Shown: in pieces, positions 33,480 to 45,539 of the stretch
Layout of the letters: every line of letters begins with the position of its first letter
Position numbering within the stretch: position 1 is the first letter of the stretch
Assembly (NCBI RefSeq): GCF_026210795.1
Contig: NC_089457.1
Location: forward strand, 310,001 to 374,000
Source of the DNA: Rhizophagus irregularis
Lineage: Eukaryota > Glomeromycota > Glomeromycetes > Glomerales > Glomeraceae
Length of the DNA stretch: 64,000 bases
Direction: 5' to 3'
Notes under the pieces: model-generated
The model's input: the letters and a program-made list of their open reading frames with translations, nothing else
Told to the model about the DNA's origin: nothing
Databases searched by the model: none
Made by a program: the position numbers and the translations under genes

Positions 33480-35501
33480 ATGGGTAAAGATAACAAAAAG
33501 AAAAATAACCAGTCTAACAAAGATACTACATCTAAACGTCCTGCCTCTAGCTCTCCAACTGGCAACGTTTCTGGTCAAGGTTCCTCTATGTCTGGCCCTT
33601 CGAACACTCCACCTTCGACCACCTCTACTAATAAACGTACCAGAGTCAGTGCTGACGACTCTGTCATGGATGTTGATAAACCTCTCACACCTCCTGGCCC
33701 TGTTGAGACAACTTCCGCTGAGACACCTTCTCAACCTGATACCTCCTCTCTCGATGCTTCGCAACACGCCCCTGCTAACAACAACGATAAAGGCAAAAGC
33801 CCTGAAATTACTCCTGCAGTCTCTTTCCCTGAACGTGCTGCCTCTCCGGACGCGTCCCAAGCTGCAGTACAATCTCAACCTACACTTTTCTACGCCTCGG
33901 CCGCTCCTAATGACGTCGATGGCTTTTGGAATCACTTCGCTTCAAACCGCGACGCGTGCGACGCGGTTGATCGACAACTTTCCTTGTTCTCCTCTTATGG
34001 TAGTCGTGCCACGTGTAGTGGATCCAACGATTTGAAGAGGATCATCGTCCACTTCCGAAAAAAGGAAGATCTTGTCAAAGCCGTAGCTTCCCCTATGGAT
34101 TCTTTGTTTGGCTTGCATTTCCATGCATATGACCCCCAGGCTATTAAGGCTGATGAACACGCGCGTACCCTGGTGGTTACCGATATCCCCCTTTTTCTAA
34201 CTGACGCTCTTTTGCGTGGTACCTTTTCTCGTTACGGCAATATTACTCGTTGCCATACCCGTTTATCTAAACTTTATCGTACTGCATACATTACCTTTGA
34301 ATCTACTGGTGCTTTACAGAACCTCGACTCTACCTGGGGCGTCCTTTGTGGAGGACATTGTTTGCGTATCTGCCCCGCTACTTTCTCACCTGAACAACGC
34401 GCTGAAAGACGCGCTTATGTTGCTTTACTTGCCGGTCTCCCGCGTGGCACTATAGCGGTCGATCTTGCTGAAATTGCCGATGAAATATCCGCTAAATCTA
34501 TCAATGTTCCCTTCTCTATGAATTCTTACAATCCCAAACCTTACGCCTATTGCCATTTTGCCTCTGAAACGGCTATGGAAAATGCTAAATCTATCTCATG
34601 TGCCCTCAAGAAAGTTGGCCTTACCTGGCATTCTCCGGATGAAGTCACTTCTCTTTGTCATCGATGTGGTCGCCCCAATTGTAACCCTGATCGATGTGGT
34701 TCTTCATCTAGACCTAATCGCCCTTCTCGCCCTTGGCAATCTAATGATAAATTGCGTGCTTTATATAATAAGCATCTACCTCCTTCTCATCCTGCTAAAC
34801 GACATAACCGTTTTGCCCGCCCTGATAACAATAATGATGGACAAAGCCGTACCAATGCTTCTCGCCATCGTTCTAAATCCAGACCTAATAACCGACAACA
34901 ATCTCGTTCTCGTTCTCAACATCGACCATGGAATCGCGACAATGTTAATAACAACAATAATAATCAACGTCGTCGTATTCCTGATGCAAATGAACTTGAT
35001 CACTATGCTGATGGCATGGATGTTACATACCCTGCTCCTCCTACCGTGCTTACTGATTGGAAATCTATTGGTGCTGCTCTTGAAAAAGTAGTTGAAGAAT
35101 TAGCCCTTCTTACCACACAATTTGCTTCTATGAACAGCCGCATCACTAATTTGGAATCTGCTATGGCTGCTCGTACTCCTATTCCTGGACCTTTTGTCAC
35201 TAAACCTCCTTCCTACATCCCTTCCTCTATGCAAGGATGGGATGATACAGTGAATAGAACTGATAATAATATCCTCGTTGATGTTAATTCTCCCCCTTTG
35301 CAATCAACAAGTGGTTTTTCCCCGATTCCTCATTTTGCTCCCATTCCACTTTCCAACGTCGCTCCTTCCTCCCCTATTGATATGGAACAGCGTCTCTCCT
35401 CTCTTTCCGATACTGTTGCCTCTTTGGCTGGCTCGATTAAAGAAGGAATCCAACAAAACAACCTCATCTTAGCTCGGCAACAAGGCCAAGCTAATCAATA
35501 A
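33480..35501 (+). CDS. LINE L3 ORF1: RRM and zinc-knuckle RNA-binding protein
   Basis: The product has 673 residues. The start is MGKDNKKKNNQSNKD, basic, then a Pro/Ser/Thr-rich region (about 20-135). An RRM-like domain covers about 228-300 (TLVVTDIPLFL and TFSRYGNI as the two characteristic strands). A zinc knuckle CX2CX4CX4C (CHRCGRPNCNPDRC) is at about 392-405, with Cys where the usual CCHC knuckle has His; L4 has the same change. An Arg/Ser/Asn-rich tract follows (about 430-495), then two short coiled coils (about 525-560 and 635-665). ORF1 proteins coat the LINE RNA and form the particle that goes back to DNA. The frame is complete. ORF2 follows 49 bp later in another frame, so ORF2 translation needs reinitiation or a similar mechanism. 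Confidence 0.88.
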   Translation: MGKDNKKKNNQSNKDTTSKRPASSSPTGNVSGQGSSMSGPSNTPPSTTSTNKRTRVSADDSVMDVDKPLTPPGPVETTSAETPSQPDTSSLDASQHAPANNNDKGKSPEITPAVSFPERAASPDASQAAVQSQPTLFYASAAPNDVDGFWNHFASNRDACDAVDRQLSLFSSYGSRATCSGSNDLKRIIVHFRKKEDLVKAVASPMDSLFGLHFHAYDPQAIKADEHARTLVVTDIPLFLTDALLRGTFSRYGNITRCHTRLSKLYRTAYITFESTGALQNLDSTWGVLCGGHCLRICPATFSPEQRAERRAYVALLAGLPRGTIAVDLAEIADEISAKSINVPFSMNSYNPKPYAYCHFASETAMENAKSISCALKKVGLTWHSPDEVTSLCHRCGRPNCNPDRCGSSSRPNRPSRPWQSNDKLRALYNKHLPPSHPAKRHNRFARPDNNNDGQSRTNASRHRSKSRPNNRQQSRSRSQHRPWNRDNVNNNNNNQRRRIPDANELDHYADGMDVTYPAPPTVLTDWKSIGAALEKVVEELALLTTQFASMNSRITNLESAMAARTPIPGPFVTKPPSYIPSSMQGWDDTVNRTDNNILVDVNSPPLQSTSGFSPIPHFAPIPLSNVAPSSPIDMEQRLSSLSDTVASLAGSIKEGIQQNNLILARQQGQANQ

Positions 35502-35550
35502 TTGTTCTCTTTTTCCCCCTTCTTTATTACCGATTTATCAGTGTGTAATA

Positions 35551-38500
35551 ATGATGGACATCAATAAACATAATTTTTCCCCTCACCCCTCTCCCCTTAT
35601 TAAATTTGGTCAATTAAATGTTAATGGTTTATGTTCCCCAGTTCGACAACAACATTTGCTTAATTTTTTTCTCCACTCCTCTTTTGGTGCTTTATCTATT
35701 AATGATACGTGTCTTTCCCCTTCAAATGCTAAATTTATTTTTAAAAATGAACACTCCCAACATCACTTTAAGTCCTATTGGGCTTGTTCATCTTCTTCTT
35801 CTCGCCCTCATGATGGTGTTGGTATTTTGTTACGTAATCCCCTTCATAAACATGTTCAAACAATTGATCCTTGGAACGGTCGACTTCTTAAATTAGACTT
35901 GTTCTTTCATCAAACGAAAATTTCTATTATTTCTATATATTATCCCCCTTCTGGTTCTGTTCATCAATCTATTTGCAATGATCTTATTGCCAAACTTCTT
36001 TCTTGGCTTGATTATGCCCGAGCTAATAATTATTTTGTAGTTATTCTTGGCGACTTCAATGCTGATGTAATCGCTCATTCTAATTATTCACCTAATCATT
36101 TTAAGCTTCTTCGCTTGCTTTCTTCTCGGTTTTTTACCGATCATCAAGCTCACTCCTCTACAAATGGTCCTGATCCCACTTTCTTTCATGATAATGGATC
36201 TTCTAGACTGGATTATATTTGGTCTTCACCTGGTTTTCCTGCCCCTGGTCTTTTTTCGCAAGTGGTTACTTGCCCGGATCTCCTTGATCGTCCTTTTACC
36301 GATCACAAAGTTCTTACAACTGTTTTTGACTTCAGCTCTTGCCTGGCTATCTTGGCTAAATCTCGTCTTAAACAAAAGAAAGAAATGTGTACTATTTTCT
36401 CTTACGCTTCCACTTCAGTTGAACAATGGAATAATTTTACCACTGAAGTAGATGATTCTCTTGGAGTTTATTTAGATAGACAATATCACCCCAATTTTGA
36501 TTTCTCCTCTCTTTCTCTTGATCGTATGTGGCATGCATTGAAAGCTGCCATAATTAGTGCTGCTATTGAAACTTTACCCTTTCAAAAAGTCTCCAACACA
36601 CACCGACATTCGTACTCTCCTGAATTAACTAAACTTATTGCTATTAACAAGTTTTTAGATCGATTTTTATATCGCCTTACTACTCGTCGTTCTAATCGGC
36701 TTACTCAGATTGCGCAAATGACTGCCGCTTTGCCCTCCCATCTTGAAAATCTTGCATCCTTACTCCCTGATTACTCAGTTCCTACCTATTCTACAACCCC
36801 TGTATCTGTATTTAAATCATTTTTACGATCACAGAAACATTTAGTTTCGGCCTTTTTATCTACTAAATTCGCCCAACACCTTACGGACTCAGTGGAATAT
36901 TATACTGCACTACGTGATGAACACTTTTCGAACTCGCTCGGCACCTTTATCGATTCTGCTTTATCAGTAGAAAAACGTTCAATTGTTCTTGACCGTGTTC
37001 TGGTCGTTTTGGACTCAACTCCTACTTTATTAACGGATCCTTCGGATATTAAACATGCGGCTGTTTCTCATTTTCAATCAATTGTTTCTCCTCCGTTGGT
37101 CCACTATTCTTCCATCACTTCATTTCCCGCCCGATGGCAACAAGCTTACACTCCTCTTGCAAATGTGTCTGCTTCATTATATGATCCTGTTTTGGCGCCT
37201 ATTTCCCTACAAGAATGGTCTGCTGTGATTTCCTCCATGCCAAATAACAAAGCTTCCGGCCCTTCAAAAATTTCTTATGAGATGATTAAACACTTGTCCG
37301 GTGAAGCCTTGGATTTTTCTCTTTTACTTGCCAATACTTGCCTTTCTCGTGGTGATATTCCTGCTGACTGGCGTGAAGCCGTGGTTTATCCTATTCCTAA
37401 ACCTCATGACTTTGATGCTCAACTTAAGAACACTCGACCTATTACCCTTCTGGAAACAGTTCGAAAATGTGTAGTTAAGGTCATCACGAATCGTCTTTCC
37501 AACATCCTTGCTGATAATAAAATTCTTCAAGGTGGTAATTTTGCTGGTTTACCTGGTGGTTCTACTGATGTCCCTATCAAAATGCTGGATGCAATTATTC
37601 ATCAACATAAACATGACTCTACTGATGATCAGGAACTATGGATCGTTTCTCAAGATATCTCTAAAGCTTTTGATTCTATGGATCTAAATATGCTTAAATT
37701 AGCTTTAGATAGGTTACATATCCCTGCACTTTTAGTGCGATTTATTTTAAATCTTTTTACACGACGAAATAATAAGATAATTACATGTCATGGCGATACA
37801 GCTGCTTATAGAGTACGTGTTGGTATCGATCAAGGAGAAATTATTTCCCCTCTTCTTTGGGTTATTTATTTGGATCCCTTACTCACTGTTTTGAATCAAG
37901 AAGCACGAGATCCTTTTATTTTAAAATCTTCAGCTCTTTTAAATTACTCTCCACTTGAATTTGAACAACATTCTTTACCAATTTCACATTTAACGTTTAT
38001 GGATGATTCTACACTTATTGCTTCTTCAAAATCTGGAATAGAAGACCGTCTTTCTATTACTGCTGAATTTTATACTTTAAATAATGTTCAAGCTAATTCA
38101 GCTAAATATGTTCTTCTTTCATCTTCTTCCCCTTCTTCAAAGATTATTTTTGATCTTACACCTTCCTTTTTAGTCTCTGATTTGTCTCTTTCCCTTTCCT
38201 CTTTATCTTTGCATGCTTCCTTTTGCTTTTTAGGCGTTTGGTTTCTTTATCCGCCTCTTCTGATTTTGTTCTCAAACAAGCGCGTTCCATGGTTAAAGAT
38301 ATGGCAGCTCTCCTGGGACCGAAGAAATTATTAGCACAACATGTGGCCTATCTCTATAATGCTGTCCTTCTTCCGCGATTGGAATTTCGTCTTCAAACTA
38401 CCCTTTTCTCTGAAAGTACTATTCAATCAATTGTCAAGCCCCTGTTTTCAGTACTTCGAAGAAAAGCTGGTCTTGCTACGACTACTCCGTTGCCCTTGTT

Positions 38501-40937
38501 ATTTCTCAAACTTCCCTTTTCGATTCAAAATGCTTTCTATCGCTTTCTTTCTTCCCATATGGCATCTTGGCAAAAAATTTTCACTCATCCTGATTTCAAA
38601 GATTTTGCTCTTTATGCTATTTCCTATCTTCAAGGATATTTGGGTGCTGAAAGTTGCCCGACTACTATTAACTTAGAACCATGGTCGCAGATCGTTTCTT
38701 TGCGAACGCACACTTTGTTTAATTCGTTATTGTTTTCTTCGCGTTTGAACATCACGTGGTCTCTTTCCTTCCGGCCTCTGAGGCATGATCTACAACCTGC
38801 TCTGCCACTCCGATCTATTCTACCTCATTCCATTTTTCAATCAAGTTGGAAACTTTGGAAAAACTTGAATATATTTGTGCTTGCTCAATTGGTTTCTCCT
38901 TGTGGACGTTATCTTATGAATTGGCCTGACCTTCGTTATCTTGGCATCGTTGGTCGTAAAGGACGGATTCCTAATTGGTTTACTTTTATCAATAATAATT
39001 TTCTCTCTTCTTCTTCTTCTACTCTACTTTTATCTTCATATTTTATTAATTCTTCTTTTACTTTAGCTTCTCCTTGTTTATTAGATCATACTGTTAAAGA
39101 TTATTCCTTTTATCCTCAATGGGCTATTAATTTTGACTCTGCTACTCAAACTTTATCTGTTGGTCGTGTGTGTATCACTTATAAGAAACAAAACTCGGCT
39201 ATTATGTCTCATTGGCTTCCTGTATCTACCTCAGCTGATGAACGATCCTATGACCCTTGTCCCGGTTGTGCTCTTAACATTCCTGCCTTATCCATGAAAT
39301 CTGCCATTAGACAACGCTGTAATAGCGAGAAATGCTTTTTTAACGTAACTCTATCGGATACGGTGGGCTATCCTACTAGAAATGCCAAAGTTTTCGCGGC
39401 TTACCTTCCTATTACTCTATCTACTTCGTGGAGTTATGCGACTTCCTTGGCTCTTGTTCATTTTTCGAACGCGTCTCCCGCTCTTCCTCCTCTCTTTAAG
39501 GATAGAATTGATAGTATTGAAGACAATATCTTACCACTTTCTGTGCAATCTTTGTACACAGATGGTTCGTTCCATCCTGCCAATGAATCTTTGCCTTCTT
39601 CCATGACTTCTGCTTGGATTGCTCTTGATGATGTTGGACTTGTTCTGGAATCTTCTTCCATGCATCTCCCTTCTTACTTTCCTTCCGCTTTGCGTTCCGA
39701 AATTTCTGCTGTTCTATTGGGATTGAACGCCCTTTCCCGTGATTCGTCAATCTCTATTCATACTGATTGTAGTCAGTTAATTTCCCTATGGACACGGTTT
39801 GTTGATGCTCCCTTTTCACCAAAGTTGCTCCGAGAACCTAATTATCTTCTTTGGCTTTCTATTCGACAACTTATCATGGATCGTAATCTTAATGTCGAAT
39901 TGATTAAAGTCCCTGCTCATGGCGATGATATCTACAATATACAAGCGGATTCTTTGGCAAAAGATGCTCATTCGTCTTCACAACCCACTACTCTACTTTC
40001 AACATTTTGTTATGCTCCATGCTTGTTGACTTTTAACTCCTTGCCTATTGACGTGAATATTCGACATTTCCTCCGCTCTATTGCAGATGCCCGTGCTCTT
40101 TTATCTTTCTGTTCACTAGCGCGTTTTACCGCTCTTGGTTCTCCTTCACTTTTTGATTGGGCTGGTATATATTTTTGCCTTTCACAAATTAAAGGTGTTG
40201 CTTCACATAGGAATGGTCGTCCTGAATTTTGGATCTTCCGCATTAAACTTCTTTTGGATATGTTGCCTACCTTAACTACTCTTCAACAGCGTAAACCTTA
40301 CTTATATTCTCCTGACTGGCTCTGTCCGCAGTGTAATTCTGCTCCTGAAGATTTGAATCATCTTTGGACTTGTCCTTATATTTTACCGGATTTAAATCCC
40401 TGTTTAACACACCGATCTGAAGTCATCAAATTTAGAGATTCTTGTTTATCTTCTTTCCTATCCTTGAAATCTTTGGATAATTCCTTTCATACCGACTTCT
40501 TTGCTTTGGATTGCTGGAACTATGAAGCTCCTTCTTCATCCTGTCTTTGGCTTACTCGAGGATTGTTGCCTGCGCATTTAACGGCATTTTTGAATCAATA
40601 CTTTCCTCTCTCTGTTATATACAAGATTATTTCTCCCCTTCTTAATGACTTCCAAGTCGAATTATATGGTGAAATTTGGCTGTGTCGGAATGTTCTTTTC
40701 CATGCTTGGGAGGAGTCGCAGGGTATCTCGGCTGCTTCCAAATTACGTGGCCCATCTACAAATTCTTTCCCTAATACTACTTCTCCACAACAACACAACT
40801 CTTCTTTGGCGTCAGTTTCTCAGGATTCCTGGATTTCTTGGATATCCTCTTCTATAATTCGGGGTGGATCTTGGATCTCGCACTTGGATTTTCTGCGCCG
40901 CTTAACAGTTCAACCTCTTAGGATTTCTTTCTGGTAA
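35551..40937 (+). pseudogene. LINE L3 ORF2 (endonuclease-RT-RNase H), single frameshift
   Basis: The start MMDINKHNFSPHPSP is preceded by the ORF1 stop and a pyrimidine-rich spacer. Domains: endonuclease (about 10-270; GDFNAD, LDYIW, FTDH), RT (about 600-850; RPITLLE, DISKAFDS, DQGEIISPLLW, FMDD near 815), RNase H (about 1330-1475; YTDGS, SE, TDCSQ, QADSLAKDA), zinc motif CX2CX8HX3C near 1590. The only visible defect is the loss of one T in a T run near 38241 (GGTTTC against GGTTTTC in L1). It shifts FCFLGVWF out of the frame that continues to 40937. The deletion is in a homopolymer, so a sequencing error is possible and the gene could be intact. Expected protein about 1795 residues. Confidence 0.9.
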
Positions 40938-41190
40938 CGGACTGGATTTTTGGATGTTGGATAGTTGACTCACACTGGCCTTCGGGTAAAGTTGGGGTAT
41001 GCGATTCTGTCATAGTTCAGTTTTTCTTTGCTTTAATTTTATTTTAGTTTAGATTTCTTTACTTGTATGAGTCGTGAAGCTACTCTTTTTATTTTTTATT
41101 AGTTTATTTTCTTATTTTTGTAATATTGTTCGATTACTTTTCGAAGTCCAAAGTATAAATAAAAGATAAAGTCATAAGACTGTTTGCACA

Positions 41191-41769
41191 GTAAAAAGAT
41201 GATTTATAGTTCGTTGGAATCGCCTCATCGAGACGAATCGAATGGTGGTAAGCTCATCTTTCTGTGATCAATATTGACGGAGTTATTACTTAAAAACCAT
41301 TTAATATTTTTTAATTTCGGAAATTGATCTAGTGATTGGATTTCGATGTATCTTATACCATTAGATTCGTCTCATCAAGACGAATCGAATGGTAGTAAGA
41401 TCGTCTTTCTAGGATCAATATTGGCAGAGTTATTACACAAAAACCATTAATATTTTTTTAATTTCGGAAATTAATCTAGTGATTGGATTTCAACGTATTT
41501 TATACCATTAGAACCGTCTCATCAACACGAATCGAATGGCGGTAAGATCATCTCTCTACGATTAATATTGGCGAAGTTACGATACAATAAAGTTTTAAGT
41601 ATAATTCTGGCTAAAATTATATTAATTTTAAGATCATTTGTTGTTGCGTCAAGAATTTTTGGCCAGAATTATGATATACAAATATAAGAAATTTTATATA
41701 TAGTCACATCTCTTTATAATCACCAAGTATGGACTGTCCCAAATGTGTGACTATAAAGAGAGTTGACTG
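41191..41769 (+). mobile_element. MITE M2, right part
   Basis: This resumes at the L3 target-site duplication (41191-41208), contains the GAATCGAATGG sub-repeats and ends AGAGAGTTGACTG at 41769, followed by TA (41770-41771) and array D. Confidence 0.92.
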
Positions 41770-43370
41770 TATTAAAACCCATTGCGAAACGGTTTTTTTT
41801 ATTCGTTAAATTGGAATAAAAAACGTTTCACAACATTTTTTATTAAAATAATTAAAAAACCGTTGCGAAACAGTTTTTTTTCATTAACTTGAAATAAAAA
41901 ACGTTTTGCAACATTTTTTATTATAATAATTTATAATAATTAAAAAACTGTTGCGAAATGGTTTTTTTCGTTAAAAATTGAAATAAAAAACGTTTCACAA
42001 TGTTTTTTATTAAAATAATTAAAAAATCGTTGTGAAACAGTTTTTTTCATTAAATTGAATAAAAAACATTTCGCGAACATTTTTTTATTAAAATATTAAA
42101 ACCCATTGCTAAACGGTTTTTTTTATTCGTTAAATTGGAATAAAAAACATTCTACAACGTTTTTTATTAAAATAATTAAAAAACTGTTGCGAAACAGTTT
42201 TTTTCATTAACTTAAAATAAAAAACATTTCACAACGTTTTTTTATTAAAATGATTAAAAACTGATGCGAAACGTTTTTTTTCATTAAATTGAAATAAAAA
42301 AATGGTTCGCAACGTTTTTTTATTAAAATGATTAAAAACTGTTGTGAAATGGTTTTTTTCATTAAATTGAAATAAAAAAAATGTTTTGCAACATTTTTTA
42401 TTAAAATAATTAAAAAACCATTGCGAAATAGTTTTTTTTTCATTAAATAGAATAAAAAAATATTTCGCAAATGTTTTTATTAAAATATTAAAAAACCATT
42501 GCGAAATGCTTTTTTTTTCATTAAATTGAAATAAAAAACGTTTCACGAACATTTTTTTATTAAAATATTAAAAAACCGTTGTGAAATGGGTTTTTTTTAT
42601 TAAAAATTGAAATAAAAAACGTTTCACAACATTCTTTATTAAAATAATTAAAAAACCGTTGCAAAACAGTTTTTTTTCATTAAATTGAAATAAAAAAATG
42701 TTTTGCAACGTTTTTTTATTAAATAATTAAAAACTGTTGTGAACCGGTTTTTTTTCGTTAAAAATTGAAATAAAAAACGTTTTGCAACATTTTTTATTAA
42801 AATGATTAAAAAACCGTTGCGAAACGGTTTTTTTTCATTAAAAATTGAAATAAAAAATGTTTTACAACATTTTTTATTAAAATAATTAAAAAACCATTGT
42901 GAAACAGTTTTTTTTCATTAAATTGAATAAAAAACATTTCGCAAATATTTTTTTATTAAAATATTAAAACCCGTTACAAAATGGTTTTTTTTATTCGTTA
43001 AATTGGAATAAAAAACATTTCACAACATTTTTTATTAAAATAATTAAAAAACTGTTGCGAAATAGTTTTTTTTATTAACTTGATATAAAAAATGTTTCGC
43101 AACATTTTTTATTATAATAATTTATAATAATTAAAAAACTGTTGCGAAACGGTTTTTTTTATTGAATTGGAATAAAAAACGTTTTACAACATTTTTTATT
43201 AAAATGATTAAAAAACTGTTGCGAAATGGTTTTTTCTTCATTAAATTGAAATAAAAAATGTTTTGCAACATTTTTTATTAAAATAATTAAAAAACCGTTG
43301 TGAAATGGTTTTTTATTCGTTAAATTGAAATAAAAAACGTTATGTAACATTTTTTAAATAATGGATTCGA
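41770..43370. repeat. Hairpin array D2 (~80-bp unit), right of M2
   Basis: This continues array D1 with roughly twenty units of the same two-hairpin structure. Variants include units with TTATTATAATAATTTATAATA inserts (about 41920 and 43110). It ends near 43360. Confidence 0.92.
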
Positions 43371-43414
43371 GTCAAAATCAGATTCATCCGATTTGATCCA
43401 TTTGGAACACTAAG
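43371..43414. repeat. GATC/GATTC-type terminus next to the hAT gene
   Basis: The minus strand reads TTAGTGTTCCAAATGGATCA followed by AATC-GGATG words. It resembles the outer ends near 26404 and 50810 (TTAGTATTCTGAACGGATCA on minus). It could be the true end of a shorter hAT element, or of a non-autonomous element spanning 26404-43414. Confidence 0.45.
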
Positions 43415-43901
43415 TTGATAATCATGATGATCAACTAACATATGTAGCACCAAAAAAAAAATTTTTAAATTTTCAGTTTTTTTTTTTGTAAACTAACTAT
43501 GGACGCAGAAGACAATAATGAAAGAAGTTGTCATAATTCTGAGGATGAAATTGATGTGTTCCTACTGGCAACACCAGCAAGAAGATTAAGTAATTTAGAA
43601 TCATTAGAAAATGCTCAAAATAATCAAGGCAGTTTTGTATAGAGCCATTTCGAAAAAGATGATATAATAAAAGAGCTACCTGTACTTATTGCAATAAAAC
43701 TTATATATGTTCTGGGGGTAGTACTACAAATATAACAAAACATTTAAAAAATGTTCATTCTATACAGCAAGAAACTCAGTCAACTGGAATAAATGTTTTA
43801 AAAATGTTAAAAGCATCAAAGGTAAAAATAACTTCTTATTTTATTTTTATTTTATAATATTTTATTTATTAATAGATAATTGTATTATTATTTAGTGGTT
43901 A

Positions 43902-44862
43902 CAGTCAACTCTCTTTATAGTCACACATTTGGGACAGTCCATATTTGGTGATTATAAAGAGATGTGACTATATAAAAAATTTCTTATATTAGTATATCAT
44001 AATTCCGGCCAAAAATTAACATAATTTTGGCTAAAATTATACTCAAAACTTTATTGTATCGTAACTCCGTCAATATTAATCGTAGAGAGATGATCTTACC
44101 ACCATTCGATTCGTCTTGATGAGACGGTTCTAATGGTATAAAATACATCGAAATCCAATCACTAGATTAATTTCCGAAATTAAAAAAATATTAATGGTTT
44201 TTGTGTAATAACTCTGCCAATATTGATCCTAGAGAGACGATCTTACTACCATTCGATTCGCCTTAATGCGACGAATCTAATGGTATAAAATACATCGAAA
44301 TCCAATCATTAGATCAATTTCCGAAATTAAAAAATATTAAATAGTTTTTAAGTAGTAACTCCGTCAATATTGATCACAGAGAGATGAGCTTACCACCATT
44401 CGATTCGTCTTGATGAGGCGATTCCAACGAGCTATTAATCGTCTTTTTACAATCACTAGGTACCGAGAAATTTGGCAAAATGTTAAATGGCGCAGTAAAC
44501 GTAAATCAAGAAATATAATAATGCCGATGCTTACCATTTTGTTGAATAACTCATCAGCCAGTGATCGTAAAAGGATAAAAATACCACCATTCGATTCGTC
44601 TCAGTGAGACGATTCTAACAAGCTATGGTACATCTTTGTACGATTATTAGATGCCAAGTTATTTAATATATTCTTTATAATACTGTGATTATAAACGGTT
44701 CTTTTTAATATAAGATTTTTGAGGATAGGTGTGATAGTGACTATAGATAGGTTGTAACTATATAGGATAGATTTTAATAATAAAGTGTTTTGAACATTCA
44801 ACTGGTGTGACTATATAGTAGAATGTGACTATAACGGGAGTGACTATAGAGGGAGTTGACTG
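43902..44862 (-). mobile_element. MITE M3, complete (961 bp), pogo/Tigger-like
   Basis: It has terminal inverted repeats CAGTCAACTCTCTTTATAGT and its near complement (ending AGAGGGAGTTGACTG), with TA on both sides (43900-43901 and 44863-44864). TA target and CAGT ends fit the Tc1/mariner superfamily, pogo branch. It has no transposase. The uninterrupted interior shows what the LINE and SINE insertion sites in M1 and M2 looked like before insertion. Confidence 0.92.
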
Positions 44863-45539
44863 TATATGATCATAATGAAATGATAAATAATCTGGTAAAA
44901 TGGATTGTTATTAAACAACATGCATTTACAATTGCTGAGGAGCCAGATTTTATCAATTTTATACATTCATTACACCCTACTGCGAAAATTCCCAGTGCTG
45001 ACACAATTAAATCTCATATTTCAAATTTTTATAGAACTGACAAAGAAAAAGTTCAAAATATTTTGTTAAATATTTCAGGAAAAATTTCATTTACAATTGA
45101 CTGCTGGACCAGTCCTTCAGTCAAATCATTTTTATCAATAACTGCACATTTTATTGATAAGGACTGGAAATTACAACATATACTGTTAGATTTTCTTGAA
45201 ATGTTTGATTCACATACTGGGCAAAATTTAAAAGAAACATTTGTGACAGGTTTGGAATATTTTTCAATGGAAAAAAAAGTATTTTTATTTTTTATTAGTT
45301 TATTCTGATTTTAATTTAATTAATTATCAAATTTACCAATATTTAATATTTATAGTTAATGGGCATTACATTAGATAATGCATCAAATAATGCAGTATTC
45401 ATTTGTTTATTAACTAATTGGGCAATAGAAAAAAGAATTTCTTTTGATAAAAATGATAATCATTTTAGGTATTTTGCCCATGTCATTAATTTAAGTGTTC
45501 AAGCAGGATCCCGAACAATATATATAAAGGTAGGTTTTA

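Larger units (their letters stand above)
33359..41190 (+). mobile_element. LINE copy L3, full length (7.8 kb)
   Basis: L3 is bounded by an 18-bp target-site duplication with one mismatch: GTAAAAAGACGATTTATA (33341-33358) and GTAAAAAGATGATTTATA (41191-41208). It has a 121-bp 5' UTR, ORF1 (33480-35501), a 49-bp spacer, ORF2 (35551-40937, one frameshift) and a ~250-bp 3' UTR ending GACTGTTTGCACA without a poly(A) tail. It is nearly intact, so it inserted recently. Confidence 0.95.

Noticed and set aside
33474-33935. Arg-rich frame antisense to L3 ORF1
   Set aside because: No known motif; the plus-strand frame has the RRM and zinc knuckle, with conservation in L4.
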